From Anolis sagrei (taxonomy: Eukaryota > Chordata > Lepidosauria > Squamata > Anolidae), in assembly GCF_037176765.1 (NCBI RefSeq), contig NC_090022.1, forward strand, positions 75,331,209-75,395,208: a DNA stretch of 64,000 nucleotides, written 5' to 3'. Shown here piece after piece: positions 1 to 12,800 of the stretch; the stretch's first letter is position 1; every line of letters starts with the position of its first letter. Under the pieces are notes generated by a model. That model saw nothing but the letters and a program-made list of their open reading frames with translations, did not search any database and was not told the DNA's origin. The position numbers were made by a program, and so were the translations under genes.

Positions 1-647
1 CAAACATATTGCACGTGACAAGTATTTTTCTCTACTGATTTTTAGTTTTCACCTTGCAGCTAGGACTTTTCTTGCAGTTGGGATTTTTCTTGTAGTTGGT
101 TGTGTTGAAGCTAAAACTGGTACTTTCCTGTCTCCCCTTCTTTGCAATTTTCTTCTTGCTCCTTTTCCCCTGAAGCCCCTCTGCATGTGATCCTTTCAAC
201 TTGTCTCATCACTTTTCTCTGAACTACCATGAATGCTTCAGAAATAGAAATGATTCTTTCCCCAATTAAATACAGTAACACTAGTGATTACATTTTTCTT
301 CAGAGAAAGGGTGGGCTGTCCAGTTTTATCCCCACAAGAACTCTATAAAGTAGACTAGGCTGAGCTTTAAGCACACATTCAACTAGTCAGCTAAATGAGT
401 TTTTAAAGTCTTTAATCCAAGTCCAGATACTTATCTGCAATGTCACATGGTTTCTTTATTGGTAAGTTCAGTTACCTAACTTTATTTTAAAATATTCTGA
501 CTTTGTTTTAAAATATTTATATCCATCTTGGTATAAGTTGGGGCATCATACAGAAAAATGTATCTTCCTTCCCATCTGTTTTACTAGTCACTATAAGCAT
601 CTATAAAGTTGGTTTAAAGTTTGTTTGTGAAATCTTCTCTTGTCTAG

Positions 648-3600
648 GAAAAAAGGCCCTCAAATCTGACAGCAAAACCAGCTCTGCAGACAACTCACAA
701 ATAGAGGAGGACACAGAATCAAATCTACCTGAATCTGAGGCCAGCCAGCTGGAAAAGGTTCTGTTGTCCAACATTTTAATATATATATATATATTTATTA
801 GAGACATTTTGAAAAGAAGATTTTGCCTTGAGTCTCCTTCTTGGAGAATTTCATGATAACCAGAGGCTTACGCAGAGATTGACTAGAAAACAAGCATGGT
901 ACAAGCAAATGAAAAAATTAGGTATCTGCTCAGTGATGATCTGGGAGAAATAGGTTTCCTATTCTTTGGAATCACTCTTAACAGCTTCAATTAGTGCATC
1001 TGTGATGTCACTGTTTCTCTATTATTTAGTCATTCATCTGGTGAAGATACTTCCATTTGCTGAAAATCTTAAAGTCAATAGGCCAGGGAAGTACAAAGCC
1101 CATCAAACCCCTTTCTTTCTCATGCAACCTGTTTTATTAGATCACCGTCAGTCATAATTTAGGACGCACAGACATCTGAAGGTTCTGTCACTTTCACAAA
1201 AATTTGGTAGTACTTGTATAGTATCCCAAAGAGTAATACGTACAAACTGTGTCTGCAACAGACCACTTGTGTATTTCTTCTTTCTAGTGTCATCAAGAAA
1301 TACAATAAATGTGGAGTGATTTTTTCGTCATTTGACTGTTAGTATCTGAAGTCATTTTAATCATCTTTTTGTTGCAGAGCTGAGCCTCCAACTTGGATCA
1401 ACTAGTGTTTTTCCTTTGCAGGACTCCCCAGGAAAGGAATCATGGACATCACTGGTACCGCTGCAGAGTTATAGTGCATATTTCCGTGAATTAGACTTGG
1501 AGGTCTTTAATATACTTCACTGTGGGCTGCTGACCAAATCTATTCTGGATACTGAAATGCACACAAAGGCAAGCAGACTAAAAGATAGTTAGAAGGGCAT
1601 GGCAAATAAGTTGTAATTTTGCAAGGTCTTTAGCCTTCTCTGCCAAAGTCTGCTGGGGACTCGGAAAAATGCAGCGTCCATGGCAGTAAATATGGTGTTG
1701 AACTGCATTGATTCTACCGTGTTGACGCACCCCTAGTGAAAGAGATATTCACCAGTATTCCTCCTTTGCCGCCACTATAATCCTAAAAGTTAAGTACAGA
1801 GCTAGTATTTCACTTCTTTTAGATATGTTTTAGAACATATGAAGGAAAAATGCTTCCAATTTCTTTTGTTTTTTTCTGCTCTGTTCCTGTGGAATATGAT
1901 GGAAGAAAATATGGGCTCCAAGTGATCAACATCCTCCGATAAAGCCTTAAACTTTGTGCTTCCAGGGTCAGATTTGCCTCCCCAGCTTTATCCCTATCTG
2001 GAGGGAAGGCTTTAAAAGGGTAGATCTCTAGTTTAGAGCCTAGCACTCTTCTCTTCCAACAATCTCCTCCAGGGGTATTGGATACATTGCGAGGGTAGCA
2101 TCTGGGTATCCATCCTGCTTACTCTGTTCCTTTCATCAAATGTAACCTGAACAGGTCCTTGACTTATGATATTGTGTTGCTTCTTTTAAAACGCTAGACC
2201 CGTGAAATAGTGCAGATAGGGCCGGCTGAGCTCCTGTTCCTTTTGGAAGATCTGCGCCGTAAACTGGAACATGTGTTGATCCCAGCCCCTGCAAAGAGAG
2301 CCCCTTTCTTAAAGGTATGTACAAAAGAGGGAACATTAATACATCAGTAAATAAGGAGGGGAAAAGAAGAAGCAGGGAGTTGTTGACACACACTTTTATA
2401 TGCTACCACTTTATACAGGGCAAAGGAAAAATAAATGCTGGATTCTCACATCTTTGTCAAAGAACATCTCAAGAAGTGATTGAGTGCACTATTGAATTTT
2501 TAAAGCCACTGTGCAACCACATGGAAAATATGCACAACTACTTCCAGGTCAGAAAACAAATTATGCCTGTATGCAAAGGGTCCTTGATAAATGATTTCAT
2601 AGTTAGTGTGTTATAAAGTAGCTGGGCCATAATTTTAACCTAATTGCTTGTTTTCTCCTTAAGGCACTGATGGCAGAGAACCACGGCGTAGTTGATGGGC
2701 CAGGAGTCAATGTTCAGGAACACCAGCTCATGTCATCCTGTTATCAGCATTTATTGCAGATCTTCCGTCTTCTGTTTGCTTGGTGAATGTGATGGTTCTT
2801 CCTCATAGAGACATTTCGAAATTACAATCTCTCCTAGTCTGTCAAAGTTATCACACCATGGGTTCCCAGTGTTGTTCACAGAGCTCGTGGTCCTCATAAG
2901 GAAAAAAAATGATGGGGAGACAATAATAGAGGAATCTGAAAGGTTCTGGCTACCTGCATTTGCATACAAGCCACACAACGACTGAAGAAGGCACATGTTT
3001 GCTTGTTGTACACTAACTAAGCATTATAGCAAAAGATGATGGATACCTTTTATTTTTTCAGGAGTGGATTTTCTCAACATGAAAACCACAACTTGCTGAA
3101 ACTAGGCCTCCATGTCCTTACTGACAGGCTCAAACCAGGAGAGAAAGAATTCCCCCTTGAAGAATTGCTCAGGTAGGTTAAAGAAGACATGCATGCTATG
3201 TCTCTTGATAGGTTTATATTCTTGCTTTCCTTTTTGTCATATTTCCTCTGATTAAAATATTTGCTAGCCAATTGCAAGACCTTCCAAGGCCATCTCGTGC
3301 ACTGTGCTCAGCAGAGGAGAGAGGGGACCTTCTCCGTGTTTGCCCCCCGTCTCCCTCTATAAAGAAATGAAAACAGCCCCCACCCATCTGTCCTTCAAAA
3401 AACTTGAAAACGCACCTTTGCATGTCAGCATATGGAGAGCAGGACTAGGATTCCATCAGAACACTGGCTAACTTACTTGCTGCTATGGTACATCGTTATA
3501 GAACAACCATGATGGCCTTTTTATGTATTTTAACTGTTTCATAGGGTGCATGTCTTAATGTTAATTATGTTACTAGTATAATTATGCTTTATCTGATTAT

Positions 3601-3819
3601 TTATATTCTGTTTATTATTTTGACACTAATTCTTTTTGTTATAAGTTTATTATTATTTTGTATTATTTGTATTATTCTGAGATTATTTTATTATTATTTA
3701 CTTCACTTATATACTGCTTTTCTCAGCCCTCAGGAGATATTTGTATTTGTTTTAGGGCATTGAATATTTGCCTTTTTTATGTATAAATTGCCCTGAGTCC
3801 CCTTGGGGTCAGTCTATAA

Positions 3820-3853
<34 letters not shown>

Positions 3854-6800
3854 GTTCCATTCCAGCCATCTTTCTAAAAAAGATTAAAAGGAAAATAGAC
3901 TACTGAATCATCTAGCAAGACAGACTTAACACTGTATTTTGTTATATGTGCTGGTGCATCAGCAATGACATTTTGACACCTCTTTACTGTGCCCTGCAGC
4001 CAGAGTTTTCAGTATTTACTGAACTTCCAGCACAGCGTTCCCAATATTTTTTGTGCATTGAGTCTCACTCGGCTTCTGCTTGTGATTGCTGAAAAATCTG
4101 TGGTCAACTTGAAACACAAAGAAATAGGTAACATTTACAGAAATGTCTTTCTTTGGTATTGTGCAAGTTTTAATTTGCAAAAAAAAAATCTTTGTATTTA
4201 TTTTCCCTCTCATTTGTGGCAGCTTTACATTTTTAAAAGGATACTATTAAAAAAAACACTTGGAAGGAGGGAGCAAAGATAATGATATAAAACATAAGAC
4301 ATGAAAGCAGTTAAGAAGAGCTATTCTTTTCCAGAGTCAGTCTCTGAGCTGCCTTCGTCTATCTTTGGCTTGAGAACCAGTGGGAGCTCTGTGTGGCACG
4401 AGTGGTCTATTTCCCCAATATCACAAAGCAAGAGTGGGGAGAGCAGGGCAGAAAGAGATTAAGTTATCTTTGATGCAGCAAAAGAAAGAGTATTCTCTCA
4501 CTCTTAATGTGAACACACATACACATGAAGAGATAGGAACATATGGACGCCTGCATTCCCTAGCCTGGAAGAGAAAGAGTGGGTTCTCAAAAACTTTATT
4601 TTTACAACTACATAGTTTCAGTTTAATCCAGTTCTTTGTGCATTCACCCCATAATAATAACAAAAGACAAAGACAAAATGGATACTTACTGTTTTCAGCA
4701 CATGTAATTGATGTAGACACTTAAAGCAAATAATACTGGATGTTTTCCCATCCTTTACAGTTAAATACATCCCTGGCCTTCCTTCCTTCCTTGTCCTTTG
4801 ACAGGTTCCATTACCAAATATTTCCTCTGTCAGTCTTGGATGCAGCCCAATGGAACTCGTCAGAAGGGCACCCAGTTTAATGAAGCGCTCCATACTTTGT
4901 TCTGGTAAGGATGGCTTTTCTGTATACCATAGAGACTTGGGACTTTCTTCTTGTAAATATTCATCTGATTCCCACAAAAAGACAACTATCCAGGCATCAA
5001 TTCATGTCACTTGAAAGTATGAAGTATGAAAATTGCCCATTGCCAACCATAAAAATGGTTCTAAAATTAGAGAATAATTGACTGTTGCAGCAAAATAAAA
5101 ACCACAGAGAATCCTTTGGTGTCTTAAAGACTAGAAATTGTTTTAGCTAAGCTTTCATGGTCTATAGGCTATATCCCCAGATACATTATATATTATTAGA
5201 ACTCTGAATATCTATATGAATTTTGCTACTTTATCTGTTTTGGCAGCAGCATCGCCTAGAACATCAGAGGGTTTGTTCACTTTCTCATCTTACCGTAGTG
5301 TTTCTCAATCTTCCTAATGCCACGACCCCTTAATACAGTTCCTAATGTTGTGGTGACCAACAACCATAAAATCATTACCATTGCTACTTCATAACTGTAA
5401 TTCGGCTACTGTTATGAATCGTAATGTAAATATCTCAGATGCAGAATATATTTTCATTCACGGGACCAAATTTGGCACAAAAACCCAATAGCCCAAATTT
5501 GAATACTGGTGGGATTGGGAGAGATTGATTTTGTCATTTGGGAATTGTAGTTGCTGGGATTTATAGTTCACCCACAATCAAAGAACTCCACCAACAATGG
5601 AATTGAACAAAACTTGGCACACAGAACTCCCATGACCAACAAAAAATACTGGGTTTGGTGGGCATTGACCTTGAGTTTGGAGTTGTAGTTGACCTACATC
5701 CAGAGGGCACTGTGGACTCAAAACAATCATGGATCTGGACCAAACTTGGCATGGATACTCAATATGGTCAAATGTGAACACTGGTGGAGTTTGGGGAAAA
5801 TAGACCTTGACATTTGGGAATTGTAGTTGCTGGGATTTATAATTCACCTACAATCAAAGAGCATTTTGAACCCCACCAACAACAGAATAGGGTAAAACTT
5901 TCCATATAGAACCCCCATGCCTTGAAGGGACTCACTGCCACGAGCCTTCCTCCAGTCTCACATGCTCTCCATGCCTGCACATGTGCACCACACTGCTATA
6001 TGTGGAGCATGCCTGCTCTCCGCTCTCTGTATGGAGTCTCAGAAACAGCCCTTCCCATGGCTGAGAGGCTAGCCAATCACAGCAGAAGAGGACTTTTGGT
6101 GGGAGGATTCGCTGTCTGTTTCAAAAAAGAAGAGAAGGACAGGCGAAGGGATCTTCAGCATTCTCTGCCAAAGGGGTTCCTAAGACCATCAGAAATATAT
6201 GTTTTCTGATGGTCTTTGGCAACCCCTCTGAAACCCCCTCACGACCCCTCCAGGGGTCCCGACCCCCAGGTTGAGAAATGCTGATTTAAAGCATGCCATC
6301 TTTTGCCAGCAGTGCTCTTCTGCATCAAGTGGTCAGTTTATTCACAAAAGAGTAAATGGGCAGAATTCTGACATCTGAAATAGTTCAGAAACAACTGAGA
6401 GTCTGCTTCAGACTGCCAGGTTGTTCTTACTGAGCTTAAATTTGCCACAGTGGAACAAATAAATTTCAGAAGGGGACTTGAGCCATTTAAGAGACTTAGG
6501 CCCCTTCTACAAAGCTGAATAAATCCCACATTCTCAGTTTTGAACTGGAATATAGGGCAGTGTGGACTCAGATAATCCAGTTCAAAGCAGATTTTCTGCC
6601 TTGATATTCTGGGCTATATGGCTGTGTGGAAGGGCCCATAGAAGAATGGATTCTTCTCACGCTATGTTTTGAAGTTTTTTTACGAAGAGGCCTTGTAAGA
6701 CAATGCAGTATAATTTCAATTTGTACTTTTTAAAAGTATTTTAACCTGTTTGTTTTAAATTATTTAATATTGATAATAGTTTATCTATTTAATGTTGATA

Positions 6801-9800
6801 TCTTGTGTGTTTTTTATTTATATTGTATTTGTTTTAATTTGTAAAACCTTTGAGTCCCAATCATGGGAAGATGGTGGGGTAAAAATCATCATCATCTTTC
6901 CTGGTGCTAGGATATGAGCAAGAGTTTTGTTAATGCCCTGCTAACGTTAGTGATATAATTATTACTCCTTGGACTGCCTAAATATGCTGTCTGCAAATTA
7001 AATTTACATAATATATACCAAATACATGCCTGAAATTTTGGTTTAATAGTGGATTATCTTATGCAAATTTATGCTAAACTTATGCCATAATCAATTTGTC
7101 AGTATTTGTTGGAGTCTCCTACTATGAAACTGATCCCCCCTTTAATTGATATCCTCACAATACATGTTTGTAATTATTGGTTCTGTGGGAATAAGGAACA
7201 AAACACTAGGTTTTCTTTTACATTTACAAACCGCAAAACTAAGACTGGTGCACAGAAAAGTATTAAAATAGTTTTTCTTATTTGCATATGGCCTGCTATA
7301 ATTTATGTTTACAATTATTTTACACAGTATATATATGGAGCACACAGATAATGTATTAAAAGCAATAGAAGACATTTCCAGCATTGGAATTCCTGAGTTG
7401 ATCAATTCTTCGAAAGATGGATACTCTTCCACTTACCCTACCTTGACTAGGTAAGGACATCTATTAATGGAATAATTTAAATTTGTAATATATTTTGCTT
7501 TTCCTCTTTATCCTCAATGATATCCTAAGCCAAATCTGAGTATGTCATCATTTTTCAACAACAAAGACTACATCTTAAATAAGAAAGTGTATCGATGAAT
7601 AATAAGTTTATTATCCAAAATAACTAGAGAATTGGAATTCAGGTTGTTCTTGATGAGATTTGCATCAGTTTCATTCAACACAGTTGTAGCAAATACAGTT
7701 TTCTTCCATTGTTTTCATTCTTAAGTTTATTGATTTCAAGTTGCAATCCCAATACCACACAGCTTCGTTGTTATGTTAAGTTTACCTTTTAATGCTTTGT
7801 CATCACTACACTCAGATATTTTTTACATGGTTTCTTAGAAAGAGATCTCATAGGCAGGCCAATATAGCTCGAGGATGATGGTCCTCCAAGTATAGTGTCT
7901 TGGCGGTGGGTCCGTAGGTGGCTGTGGAGCCCTATTCTTGAGCTGCATGTTCTCCTGCACATCGATTTCCAGGTGGAAGGCGGTCCCGGTCAGGGTCGGC
8001 TTGGTGCACCTTCTTCTTGGCCCGTTTCTCCCTTTCGCCCTCCATTCATGCCTCTTTGAATTCTGCAGCACTGCTGGTCACAGCTGACCTCCAGTTAGAG
8101 TGCTCAATGGCCAGGGCTTCCCAGTTCTCAGTGTCTATGCCACAGTTTTTAAGGTTGGCTTTAAGCCCATCTTTAAATCTCTTTTCTTGTCCACCAACAT
8201 TACGTTTCCCGTTCTTAAGTTTGGAGTATAGTAACTGCTTTGGGAGAGGGTGATCGGGCCTTCGGACAATGTAGCCAGCTCAACAGAGTTGATGACGTAG
8301 GAGCATTGCTTCAATGCTGGTGGTGCGGGAAGAAATCTCATAGGCAGGATATATATACATCACATTTGTAGTATAAAAGCTGTATGTTATTTTACAATAA
8401 GGTGAACAGTTTAGCTTTTATTTGTACCCATTCTCTTCACCAGGCAAACTTTTCCCATTTTCTTTCGAGTGATGATGACTCAGCTAGAGAGCTCCATAAA
8501 AAGCATTTCTCCTGAAACAGCATCATCAGAAAGCAAAGAGGTATGGTGACAGACCCGTATCCTAAAGGGATTGAAGAAGGAAAGACAAGCCTTTCTCTTT
8601 TGAAATTGTTCTTTATTGCCGTTTGGGGAGTGTTGCTGTTTTATTTATCCCAATTAATTCCAAGTGAGCAGGTGCTGTTCATCTAGAATTTCTCCCAATG
8701 TAAATGTTCTACCAACCTTCTGTGACCACTACTCTCTCTCTGACAAAAGGAGGCTGAATGCCTGGATAAAATTTTTGTACCCTATTATTGCACCATAGGT
8801 CCAGCTGGAGAAATTGCTGCAGTGGAACATGGCTGTGCGGGATTTTCACATCCTTGTTAATTTAGTTAAGGTAAGCAGCCATCACACTACTCTTTTCCTT
8901 TTTGTGGAATAACAGTATTTTTTGTCTGCTGTGGTCTGCATTAGTGCTGTCAAAGTAATTGTGGTGACTTCTGACGTTTCTTGAGCTACCTTGAGTCCCT
9001 ACTAGCCTCATAGAACTTAATCTGTCAAATATAAACTGCATTTTCTCTTCAGAGCACATCTTGCCTCCCTTCTAGTAGGATCTTGAAACAAATTCATTTT
9101 TTGTGGCTGTAATAATATCCCCCAAAGTAGTATAGCCGAACACAAAGACTGATATGTATTTCCGGGCTACTTTTGAGGGTGGCATCCGTGCACTCTAAAA
9201 AATAAAGGCAGCCCCCAAGTTACAAACAAGATAGGTTCTGTAGATTTTTTCTTCAGTTGAAATTGTATTTTAGTGTACTTTTCAGATACTTTCCAAAGTG
9301 CAACACTTTCCAGATACTTTCCAAAATGTTCAGGAGATTTTACCTCACTTTTTGCCCCTGTGATAATTGGATTTTGAAAAATGTGGCTTGTTGTGGAAAC
9401 AAGGATTGATGATAAAGCTTCAGTGGAGACCCCTTTTCCTCACGATAACTCTTACAGGAGTTTGTTTCTCTTCTGAGGGGCAGATTTCTCTCACTTCCTG
9501 TTGTCTTGTCCCTGTTCTTAACTATGAGTTAGATATGTCGGATGTTTGTAACTCAGGGACTGCCTATATATATATACAGCTATTAATCTACAACTGAAAT
9601 ACCTGAAAATACCAATAATGACTAGGTGGGAAGGCTGTATTTAAGTAGTAACAAGGTTTGCAGGAGTGGGGTTACTTTTAAGTAGCACTTTTGTATAGTA
9701 TTTGCAGTGAACTTCTTTTTGGGGTGTTGTGTGGTTTCCAGGCTGTATGATTGTGTTCTAGCAACATTTTCTCCTGATGTTTTGCCTGCATCTGTGGCTG

Positions 9801-12800
9801 GCATCTTCAGAGGATCTTCTGGCATCTGAAGATGATTCTGGCATCTTATATGATCCTCTGAAGATGCCAGCCACAGATGCAGGTAAAACATCAGAACAAA
9901 ATGCTGCTGGAACATGGCCACACATCCTAGAAACCACACAACACCCCAGTGATTCCAGCCGTGAAAGCCTTCAACAATACATTGAAATTCTTATTCTTTC
10001 CAAACAGGTATTTGACAGTCGGCCAGTGCTTAGTGTTTGCTTGAAGGTGAGTGAGTAATCCAAACATTTTTTAGAGTTACTAGGTTTTGTTTCTGTTTTT
10101 AAACACTGTTACCTCAGCCTCTTGCCAATAGCCAGCCTCTCTGTTTGTCCATATCATTTTTGACTGTCATTTTGCAACAGTTTCCGTGGGGCAGAGCTGG
10201 GGATCACAATGGCTGCTACTATCCTGCATTGAGAGGAAAGCAGTGTGACCTGCCTCCTAAACTGATAGCATTTGTTTTCTATTATTTCATGCACATTTTA
10301 TTTCAATTTAGGCTAAGCTGGGTTTCTCAGAATATCAAGAAATATGCACTCTCCTATAAGATGATATCCATTTGATCATGTGAAATCTGAACTAATATTT
10401 TAGTGCCAATGGAATAATGTACCAGGGGTTTTGAGGGACACTTAACAGATAAGCAGTTACCGCCAATTATCCCTTTTCCCATCTTTCTCATCTGCAGTAC
10501 GGCCGCCTCTTTGTGGAAACATTCTTGAAGCAAGGCATGCCCCTATTGGACTACAGCTTTAAAAAGCACAGGGTAAGTATTAGGGAGAGGGTTGTGGGCA
10601 CAAAACAACAGCAGAAAAAAATTGGAGAAAATATTTGGGTATAAATGTCGAGACCCATGAACTGAATGACATGTTCTATGAAATGAATTTTTTCACTTCT
10701 TCTGGCACCTCTTGCAAATCTGACAAAACCTAGAACATGGGAGCATGATTACATAGCATCTCATTGTAGAGCCTGCTTCCCATGATACTCTATTATCGGG
10801 GAGCATAAAACAAAAAAAAATCTGTAACATACAAGTACATTTGTCAAAAAAATGTAAGGTGCTTAAATAGTGGCATCAATGTGCACTAAGTAAAACCACA
10901 AAAACTGGGTTTTGTTAAAGGCATACAATCTACATACATATACACACGTCACACACATACATATATACATACACGAGGGGTGGGGGTGGGGTGGGGAAGG
11001 AAGGAAGGAATGTAGACCAGAAAGACATGGGGGTAGCTAAGCTTTTTCCTTATCAGGACTGCTTCCATTTGGGAGAAATTTCCAATGACTAGCACCTAAT
11101 TTCTCAGGATTACTACTACTTACAATATTTGTTGGGTTAGAACCTAGATTAAAACAACCGCAACAACAGTGTTAACAGCAACAATGAAGAAAAACTTCTG
11201 AAGAGGGACATGACTTTGCTGCAGCCTCAGCGTGAAAGAACAAAAGACAAAGGAAGGATCCAAAATAAAGCAAAGAGTACATGTTTCCTTCTCAGGATAA
11301 ATAGGAACATTGATGGAGAGTTTAAAATGTAAGGCCAAAGTTTAAGCGCCCCTGCTTGTTTAATGTACAGTTAGTGACATAGCTGGGTTTGGTGTCGTGC
11401 ATTACCTGAAGCAGCTCCAAATGATTCAGCATTCATTGATAAGTACGAAACTGTGGGCCCTTCCACAGAGCCATATAACCCAGAATATCAAGACAGGAAA
11501 TCCCACAATATCTGCTTTACACTGGGTTATCTGAGTCCATACTGCCATATATTCCAGTTCAAAGCACTGGAATATATAGCAGTGTGGAATCAGATAACCC
11601 AGTTCAAAGCAGATATTGTGATAATTCCTGTCTTGATATTCTAAGTTATATGGCTGTGTGGAAGGGCCCTGAGTGATAAAATTGATAAAAAATTCACTAG
11701 ATTAGTCCAGTAGCCATTTTAAACAATGTTTATAAATGATCCTCTTTGTGTTTGCAGGAAGATGTGCAGAGTTTGTTGAAAACCTTTCAGTTGAGCACTA
11801 GACAACTTCATCACATGTGTGGACATTCCAAGGTAAATAAGACTGCAAGCAGGATGTTACTTTTGAAGTAATTAAATCTGGCTAATTTGTGTTGATTTTT
11901 CAGTCCGTGTTAAGTTATTGGCTATTTCACAGACTATCAGTACTGAATCAGAGATACAATTAACAGTTAGAAATATTCCAGTTGTCCTCCATTAAATCTT
12001 CCTATATCATTCATGCCGAAACATAATACTGAGAATCAAGCTAATCATCTTATAGGTTTATTATATGTAAGTATGAACAGAGTTGTTGCAATCTCCCTGC
12101 TAATATCTTCCTTATGCCTTCAGTTAGTTTCTTAATACTCCTCTTTTTTTAGAGGGGGGGGGGGCATTCTTCAGAGGAAGCACCAGGTTTTGCTGAAAGC
12201 CTCTGTCTAAAATTTCAGCAGCATTTTAAGTGCACAATATAAGCTTTATGATCATTACACCCAAAGTAGGCAAAGTGTGGTCTTCCAGATGGTGGTTGAC
12301 TACATCTCCCAACAGTGAATGGGTATTGTAGTAACTGTTTATTAATTGTGTAATGTGTTAGGTTGTTAACTGTTTCTATACTGTAGCACTGAATTTTTGC
12401 TGTTCATATTTGTTGTGAACCGCTGTGAGTCGCATTCGGGCTGAGAACAGCGGTATATAAGTAAGGTAAATAAATAAATAAATAAATTATCAGCAAGACT
12501 CCATTTTGCTCATGCCTGTCTTATGCCAAGTAATCATAATGGCATTAATGAAGTAGATCATTATTCCCATGGTATATGTTGGGGGACCGCACCTGAAACA
12601 CAAATATAGGATCTGAAGCCGGATTTCGTTTTCACTCATGAAAACGAAATCTGGCTTCAGATCGTATACTTTCACTGTATAATACTGAAGATAAGACAGT
12701 AAAGAGTACAAAAACAGTTTGGTGATCATTTCCATGTGTCCATTCCTTCCATACTAGATTCATCAAGATACAGGACTCACCAGCCATGTGCCCTTCCTAA

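Noticed and set aside
9622-10058. Mirror-image ORFs on both strands sharing a KMPATDAG-type peptide
   Set aside because: They are the two arms of a fold-back repeat, so the same sequence is read from both strands.
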